DNA from: an uncultured Eubacteriales bacterium
GTDB lineage: Bacteria > Bacillota > Clostridia > Monoglobales > Monoglobaceae
NCBI GenBank assembly: GCA_905205855.1
Contig: CAJLFL010000060.1
Span: forward strand, 1 to 9,768
Direction: 5' to 3'
Length of the DNA stretch: 9,768 nt
Position numbers and translations under genes: made by a program. This document shows positions 5,066 through 9,768 of this stretch, piece by piece. Under the pieces are notes generated by a model. The model did no database searches and had not been told where the DNA came from. It saw only the letters and a program-made list of their open reading frames with translations. Every line of letters begins with the position of its first letter. The first letter of the stretch is position 1.

Positions 5066-5653
5066 TCATTTGATACGGTCACCGTATTTGTAAAAAGCCC
5101 ATAGCGGCATACCTGAATTATCGGCAGCTTGCTTTGCCGGTAATTTTTTGTTTTTCCAAAGCATGTAGTTCTCGGTATATTCCTTGCTGAGGCTGCGCTG
5201 CGGCCTGCCGAACCGGACGCCCCGCGCCTTTGCCGACGCAATCCCTTCGCGCTGCCTTTGAAGAATGGCCGCTCTCCCATTTTCTGCCACAAACGATAAA
5301 AGCTGCAAGACCAAATCCGCGATGAATGTACCGAGTAAATCCTTTGACTTTGTGGTATCCAAAAGCGGCATGTCCAAAACAATGATATCGACGCCTTTGC
5401 TTTTGGTGATGCGCTTCCATTCATCTAAGATTTCTTCATAGTTTCTGCCGAGCCTGTCAATGCTTTTGATTACTAATATATCATTTGCCTTTAGCTTTTT
5501 ACACATCCGGATATACTGTTTTCGTTCAAAGTTCTTGCCGCTTTGCTTATCCGTAAAGATCCGTTTTGCAGCAATGCCGTACCGCAGTAATTCATCAATC
5601 TGCCTGTCCTCTTTCTGGGCAGCCGTCGATACACGTGCATAACCGTAAAGAAT
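5066..5653 (-). CDS. Small serine recombinase/invertase with a non-canonical start (right copy)
   Basis: Base-for-base mirror of the gene at 4116-4703. The same 195-aa resolvase/invertase protein is encoded, with Ser9 in ILYGYARVST, the SIDRLGRN segment and a C-terminal helix-turn-helix. The start is again ATT (5653-5651) or ACG (5656-5654) after a GGGGGTGAT ribosome binding site. The first ATG, at 5506, would delete the catalytic serine. Because the arms are mirror copies, this does not independently confirm that the missing ATG is real. The two recombinase genes converge on the palindrome centre. Confidence 0.8.
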   Translation of the reverse strand: MLYGYARVSTAAQKEDRQIDELLRYGIAAKRIFTDKQSGKNFERKQYIRMCKKLKANDILVIKSIDRLGRNYEEILDEWKRITKSKGVDIIVLDMPLLDTTKSKDLLGTFIADLVLQLLSFVAENGRAAILQRQREGIASAKARGVRFGRPQRSLSKEYTENYMLWKNKKLPAKQAADNSGMPLWAFYKYGDRIK

Positions 5654-5686
5654 CGTTTATCACCCCCACTTTGATGTGCCGTTATC

Positions 5687-5715
5687 ATTGTAGCACAACT
5701 GGGGAATCGGCAAAA
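5687..5715 (-). promoter_or_regulatory. Extended -10 promoter for the recombinase gene (right copy)
   Basis: Mirror of 4054-4082: extended -10 TGCTACAAT on the - strand with a weak -35 inside the neighbouring hairpin. Confidence 0.6.
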
Positions 5716-5730
5716 ACCGATTCCCCGGTT
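5697..5730 (-). terminator. Strong hairpin at the end of the amidoligase operon (right copy)
   Basis: Mirror of 4039-4072: a perfect 10-bp GGGGAATCGG stem extended by three more pairs past one mismatch, without a T-run. It overlaps the micropeptide stop and the recombinase promoter. Confidence 0.6.
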
Positions 5731-5801
5731 CACTCATCATCCAAATTGCAAATTTGTAATAGCAAGCCCACGACAAGTAACGCCGCCTTAAATAGGTTCA
5801 T
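5730..5801 (-). CDS. 23-aa hydrophobic micropeptide (right copy)
   Basis: Mirror of 3968-4039. It is a short hydrophobic peptide with Lys5 before the hydrophobic run and an acidic DDE end, translated from the same very strong GGGGAGGTGA site. Family and function are not recognised. Confidence 0.55.
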   Translation of the reverse strand: MNLFKAALLVVGLLLQICNLDDE

Positions 5802-5819
5802 GACAGTCACCTCCCCTCA

Positions 5820-6749
5820 TCACATTTCATATAGGTAATCTTCAATCTCGTCCGGCGTGATGCCGGCAGAGAGCATGGCGTCGATGTCCTCCGCCGTATA
5901 TCCGTGATAGCACGCGATCGCCTTTAGATCATCAATAAGCATATCCGTGTATCCGCTTTTCCCATAACTCCCGTGGTAGCCGTAATCCCTCCAGTCATAG
6001 CTTCTCAATCCGGTGTAATCCGTGTACGCAAACTTTTGCATTTTCAGTTTCCCGTCCGGTGATATTCTAAGAATCGTTCCGTCTTTGATTTCGATGCTTT
6101 TGTATCGGCTGCATTTCAGCTCTTGAAATAATGAAGTTGCAATCAAGGCACGCCATAGGATGCTTTCGGTGCTTGCATAGATGTATAGCTGCTTTTGCGG
6201 AAAGTGGAGGAGGCAAATCGGACTGTCGCCCTTGACAAGCCATAGGTTATTCCGGTTATCCAGGAGTGAAAAGCTGAATCCGCCCGTGACCTGTTCCGCC
6301 ATGAATTTTAAGCTTGCAAAATCCAGTTTGTCCTTGTACTCCAAAAGCTGCACGGCAACATAACTGTCGGTTTCTATCTTGGTTTTGGGCAGCTTGTATT
6401 TTGTTTTTAGTTCACGGTCATTGATGATTACCCCGTTATGTGCAAGGGCAAACCCTGTATTTTTGCACCGTCCGTAAAACGGATGGTTGTTGTAGTTATT
6501 CTTTTCGCTCCCCTGGTTACTGTGCCGGGTGTGTCCGATCAGCGTTTTAACGGAATCCGGGTGCTTAAACTCCATGCTATACCCCGGCTTAGAATCCTTT
6601 GTGATATGCAGTCTGCCGTTTGCGCGGTATGCAATGCCGGCGGCATCCGTACCTCTCGCCGCAGATTCGTCCGCAAGCACATTGGTGATTCCGCTAAGCC
6701 CTTTGATGTCGTTTTTCCCATAATGCAAAAATCCGAATAGTCCGCACAT
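5820..6749 (-). CDS. Class II glutamine amidotransferase domain protein (right copy)
   Basis: Base-for-base mirror of 3020-3949, encoding the same 309-aa protein with nucleophile Cys2 in MCGLFGF, GHTRHSNQG at 72-80, AHNGVI at 103-108 and ETDSY at 126-130. The start was chosen so that Cys2 is exposed after Met removal. The in-frame ATG ten codons upstream (6779) is rejected for that reason. It lies one base after the amidoligase stop and is expected to supply ammonia to it. Confidence 0.88.
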   Translation of the reverse strand: MCGLFGFLHYGKNDIKGLSGITNVLADESAARGTDAAGIAYRANGRLHITKDSKPGYSMEFKHPDSVKTLIGHTRHSNQGSEKNNYNNHPFYGRCKNTGFALAHNGVIINDRELKTKYKLPKTKIETDSYVAVQLLEYKDKLDFASLKFMAEQVTGGFSFSLLDNRNNLWLVKGDSPICLLHFPQKQLYIYASTESILWRALIATSLFQELKCSRYKSIEIKDGTILRISPDGKLKMQKFAYTDYTGLRSYDWRDYGYHGSYGKSGYTDMLIDDLKAIACYHGYTAEDIDAMLSAGITPDEIEDYLYEM

Positions 6750-6750
6750 T

Positions 6751-7848
6751 TTATTCCACCTCCGTATCGACCGGCTCATTGACGTACAGCCGCTTTGCTT
6801 TCAGGTAGTCAATCAGTTCGCGCTTATCCGCACCGATTTGCATCACAAAGTCCGACCAGGACATTCCCTCTAATTCCTGATCGTTCAGCCCGATAGCAAG
6901 CCGGCATATTTCATCAGTCAGCTGCAGCGCCGCAAGGAATGTTTGATACCGCAGCGTTCCGCGGAACAACCGAAACTCTATGGTTGCATAGTTTTCAAGA
7001 TTGACGGCTACATATCTGTCGCTATGTTTTGCCTTGGCGTTTTTGTAGGTATCCTTAGCGGTGGTGGATATCCCGTAGCGGCTTGCCCAGCGGCTCATAT
7101 GAAACTCGGTTCTGCGGGAGAACTTTAAAAGTTCATTCCAATGCATCTCCACAAAATGAACCACGCGTGCAATCTTTTCTTCCTTGGAATCATAGTCATC
7201 GTCAAAGGCTTTGCGGCTGACATGAATATGCAGGCCGCAGGTCTCGGTTTGGTGTGAACGGTAACCGAGAGACAGCGCCATATCCATAACCTCCTGCCAA
7301 TTCATGTTGTCTGTGTGATAATCCAGCGTCATGGGATGGGATACGATTTCAAACCCGTCACAAATGGAGCCGTCATGCTTTGCATAGATGTGTTGGTCAT
7401 GCACATTTGCTGCACTCAGCACTGCATCTGCGTAATCATTGCGTTCGCCGCCGCGGTCGATTTCAAGTTCTACCCCATAATACAAAGAACCCGAACCGTA
7501 GAAGATCGGTTCGGGTTTATAGTCATAGGGTTTAATGGTTTCATCATCCAGCTTGGAATAGCACTCATCGCAATACGGATCATCCTCTAAGTAGCTGGCT
7601 TCATCGTTTGCCACGCAGCAGCCGCAGTGTGTACAGGTGGTATAATTTCGTTCATAGCAGTCCATACAAAGCGCTCTGCCGTTTACGTCAACGGTGTTGC
7701 TGCACCACACCGGCGTGCCGCAATCTTCACACACCGTGGTTGTGTCGTCATAGCAGTCTTGGCACAATACGCGCCCGTCAAAGTTCATAACCTCGTCTTC
7801 TCTCAGTCCCGCTCCGCATTCGGAGCAGATTTGTTTTTCCCTGTTCAT
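6751..7848 (-). CDS. Zinc-finger amidoligase-family protein (right copy)
   Basis: Base-for-base mirror of 1921-3018. The 365-aa protein has three CxxC-x17-CxxC modules at a 32-residue period (residues 8-96), then the amidoligase domain with E127/E129, HDGS 158-161, HIHVS 207-211 and EFR 291-293. The same GGAGGT ribosome binding site precedes ATG at 7848. Confidence 0.82.
   Translation of the reverse strand: MNREKQICSECGAGLREDEVMNFDGRVLCQDCYDDTTTVCEDCGTPVWCSNTVDVNGRALCMDCYERNYTTCTHCGCCVANDEASYLEDDPYCDECYSKLDDETIKPYDYKPEPIFYGSGSLYYGVELEIDRGGERNDYADAVLSAANVHDQHIYAKHDGSICDGFEIVSHPMTLDYHTDNMNWQEVMDMALSLGYRSHQTETCGLHIHVSRKAFDDDYDSKEEKIARVVHFVEMHWNELLKFSRRTEFHMSRWASRYGISTTAKDTYKNAKAKHSDRYVAVNLENYATIEFRLFRGTLRYQTFLAALQLTDEICRLAIGLNDQELEGMSWSDFVMQIGADKRELIDYLKAKRLYVNEPVDTEVE
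7488..7517 (-). other. Intragenic hairpin at the zinc-finger/amidoligase junction (right copy)
   Basis: Mirror of 2252-2281: a perfect 11-bp AACCCGAACCG stem with an 8-base loop inside the amidoligase gene. Confidence 0.5.
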
Positions 7849-7882
7849 CTTGATACCTCCGTAAAATGATTTTTAGACACAG

Positions 7883-7911
7883 AAAAAGAGGCATGCTGCG
7901 CACACCTCTTT
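7883..7911 (-). terminator. Intrinsic terminator after the helicase gene (right copy)
   Basis: Mirror of 1858-1886: a 12-bp stem with GCA loop and a five-T tail on the - strand, between the helicase stop and the amidoligase ribosome binding site. Confidence 0.75.
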
Positions 7912-7993
7912 CCCTATGTTCCATCCGGGAATATACCGGCATTTCAGAGATATAATATATGTTTATCTTTTCGTTTTTTTGCGGAGAAGTCTA

Positions 7994-9694
7994 TCAAGGC
8001 AATTCGGCTCTGACGAAAAACCACTTTTTCTTTATCTTTATCAGTCTGTACGGTTTATTCATTTTTTCCAACGCATGATTGATGGTTGACTTTCTAATAT
8101 TTTTTGCCTTTTTGAAATTCAGCATTTCTGCAAGCTTATCACCTGCATAGTTGTTATAGCACTCCATATTATATATACGCATAAATTCTTCATATACGCT
8201 GTTCGGTATGAGAGGTATCTCTTTATAAAACTCCAAAAATTCATCAACGGTCTTGAGATTTTCTCCTGATATGCTGTCTAAATATGTTACACTTTTAATG
8301 TTCTTCACTGGAATCCATGATTTTATTTTATTGATATATGCCTTATAATCAAGTATGGAATCCAGCATTTCCTTATAAAACGGTAATATACCGTTAAGCT
8401 TATACCATGCGGCATTATTGGGACATAGCCGAGCGTTATCATCAATATAAAACAACTTTTTAATACTCCTATTATCGCTGAGCCATAGTTTTTGTAATTG
8501 ACGAATGTCCCTTAGTGCTGCCATTTCGTTAATCTTTCTTTCCGTTTCTTTAACATATGTCAGCAATTTTCTCTTGTCCGGGATTTCGACATAAACATTG
8601 ATGGTTTCATCCTCCGCAATTCTTCTCCGACCAAGCATCTGTATAAAATCGGACTTATACGAAAACGGCAGCACAACATTTCTCACGTTGTAATCCACAA
8701 TATTCACGCCATTGTCCAAAACCTTGGTAGTCGCAAGTACACGGTGATCAAAATATCCCTTATGAATAATTTGATCCCATGTCTTACAATTTTTATTATC
8801 AGCAGAAAGATATGTTGCCGGTATGCCGTATTCCTGGCACATTATACTTGAAATTGCCTTTCCGGTATCCTTTGACGAAACAAATATCAGCCATTTTTCT
8901 AAGGGCGATGCGGATATAATTTTTTGATAAAGCTGCGGATAGCTTGAATACAAATAAAATTTATAATTTCCCCGTGTGTAAGTATTTTTGTAATAGATAT
9001 ACTTTGGCTCTATAATTCTTCCTGTGTTTGTACGGTATTCCCCTTCCAGGCTATGCAGAGTTTGTTGCAGCCATTCCTTGCTGGCATCCAGTGTAGCAGA
9101 CATAAATATCATAGCAGAATTATTATAATACTTAATCAGTCTTGTAAAAACAAGATTTGTAAACGGGTTAAACAGAGAATCCTCTAAAAAGAAATGCACC
9201 TCATCAAATATGACAGTCTCAATGATTTCCGGATTGATTATATTGAGCATGGAATTTGGGTATCCGTTAAACAGCATTTTTAAAATCGACTGATAATTAC
9301 ATAAATGTATAACTGCTTTGTTTTCGCCGTCTTGATAGACATAACTTTTCAGTTTATCATCTTGTGACTGCAATTCCGTAAAACCGCATACTGATGTTTT
9401 CATAATATTTCCGAGCTGCAATTTCAATGCGTCTCTGTTTGTTAAGTATAATACGCTTTTGCGGCGCCGCATTTTATCCGATGCAATCTGAGGAAGAATT
9501 TTTCGCAATACAAAGGAGCTTTTTCCTGTCCCGGTTGGCGATTCTATAAAAATACGTGGAATTGACTTAAAAGGGTTCGCTCGTGTCAATTTTTCCATCG
9601 TAGCCAGTGAACCCCACTCTTTATAACTTTGTTTGATTCCATTCGCAATCCATGGTTCGGAAAATGTATGTTCTTCAAATTTCTCCTGAGTCAT
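7994..9694 (-). CDS. DExH-box superfamily 2 helicase-like ATPase (right copy)
   Basis: Base-for-base mirror of 75-1775. It encodes the same 566-aa SF2 protein with Walker A PTGTGKSS at 53-60, DEVH at 164-167, SAT at 199-201 and a QMLGRRR motif VI at 352-358, plus a basic C-terminal region of unknown fold. Seventy-four bases of AT-rich leader remain between its start and the window end. They hold the AGGGTG ribosome binding site and only a weak promoter-like TATAAG. Confidence 0.85.
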   Translation of the reverse strand: MTQEKFEEHTFSEPWIANGIKQSYKEWGSLATMEKLTRANPFKSIPRIFIESPTGTGKSSFVLRKILPQIASDKMRRRKSVLYLTNRDALKLQLGNIMKTSVCGFTELQSQDDKLKSYVYQDGENKAVIHLCNYQSILKMLFNGYPNSMLNIINPEIIETVIFDEVHFFLEDSLFNPFTNLVFTRLIKYYNNSAMIFMSATLDASKEWLQQTLHSLEGEYRTNTGRIIEPKYIYYKNTYTRGNYKFYLYSSYPQLYQKIISASPLEKWLIFVSSKDTGKAISSIMCQEYGIPATYLSADNKNCKTWDQIIHKGYFDHRVLATTKVLDNGVNIVDYNVRNVVLPFSYKSDFIQMLGRRRIAEDETINVYVEIPDKRKLLTYVKETERKINEMAALRDIRQLQKLWLSDNRSIKKLFYIDDNARLCPNNAAWYKLNGILPFYKEMLDSILDYKAYINKIKSWIPVKNIKSVTYLDSISGENLKTVDEFLEFYKEIPLIPNSVYEEFMRIYNMECYNNYAGDKLAEMLNFKKAKNIRKSTINHALEKMNKPYRLIKIKKKWFFVRAELP

Positions 9695-9768
9695 AAAATT
9701 TCACCCTAAAAATTGGTTTTTCTTATATCTGAAATTCTGAAAATTTTCTAAAAAAGTGGTGGATTTTG

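Larger units (their letters stand above)
1..9768. repeat. Perfect spacerless inverted repeat spanning the whole window
   Basis: The right half is the reverse complement of the left half. All gene pairs, intergenic spacers and both ends obey i to 9769-i: the first bases caaaatccac match the last bases gtggattttg. The symmetry axis is between 4884 and 4885. No mismatch or loop is seen. The unique content is therefore 4,884 bp. Such arms are normally attacked or deleted in bacteria, so a fold-back artefact is the leading explanation. A head-to-head dimer of a hairpin-ended linear replicon is the main biological alternative. Because both arms may be one physical sequence, the second copy does not confirm anything in the first. 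Confidence 0.98.

Noticed and set aside
1..9768. Composite transposon with two inverted insertion sequences
   Set aside because: There is no cargo between the arms, no terminal repeat or target duplication, and the symmetry has no spacer.

Overview
The window is one perfect inverted repeat. Every base i pairs with base 9769-i, the centre lies between 4884 and 4885 (inside ACGGCCGT), and there is no spacer and no mismatch that I can find. It therefore holds 4,884 bp of unique sequence, written once on the + strand (left arm, 1-4884) and again as its reverse complement (right arm, 4885-9768). Identical arms of this length with no loop are rarely stable in bacteria. The likeliest explanation is a fold-back artefact of assembly or library preparation. 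A head-to-head dimer or hairpin-ended linear replicon is possible but less likely.

The unique half looks like accessory DNA (plasmid, phage or integrative element) from a low-to-moderate GC Gram-positive bacterium, probably of the Clostridia/gut Firmicutes type. The signs are strong AGGAGG/GGAGGTGA ribosome binding sites, sigma-A type promoters, and genes typical of mobile elements. In order it carries: a 566-aa superfamily 2 DExH helicase-like protein (75-1775); an intrinsic terminator (1858-1886); a tight operon of a zinc-finger/amidoligase protein (1921-3018), a class II glutamine amidotransferase (3020-3949) and a 23-aa hydrophobic micropeptide (3968-4039); a hairpin overlapping an extended -10 promoter (4039-4082); a full-length small serine recombinase with no ATG/GTG/TTG start (about 4116-4703); and a 142-bp segment (4713-4854) bounded by exact 17-bp inverted repeats.

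The most interesting feature is that last segment. It holds one near-consensus promoter, TTGACA-17 bp-TACAAT with a TG extended -10. It lies 9 bp from the recombinase stop codon and points back into the recombinase as antisense. Just outside the far repeat is a strong Shine-Dalgarno-like AAGGAAGGAG (4871-4880). This is the layout of a recombinase-controlled invertible promoter (phase-variable ON/OFF switch), shown here in what would be the OFF orientation. The gene it would drive is missing because the palindrome folds back right after the ribosome-binding-site-like sequence.

A plausible working model, by inference, is this. The amidotransferase releases ammonia from glutamine for the amidoligase, which forms an amide or peptide bond on an unknown substrate. 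The recombinase flips the promoter to switch an unseen downstream gene. The helicase serves the mobile element. The right arm repeats all of this on the - strand and adds no independent evidence.
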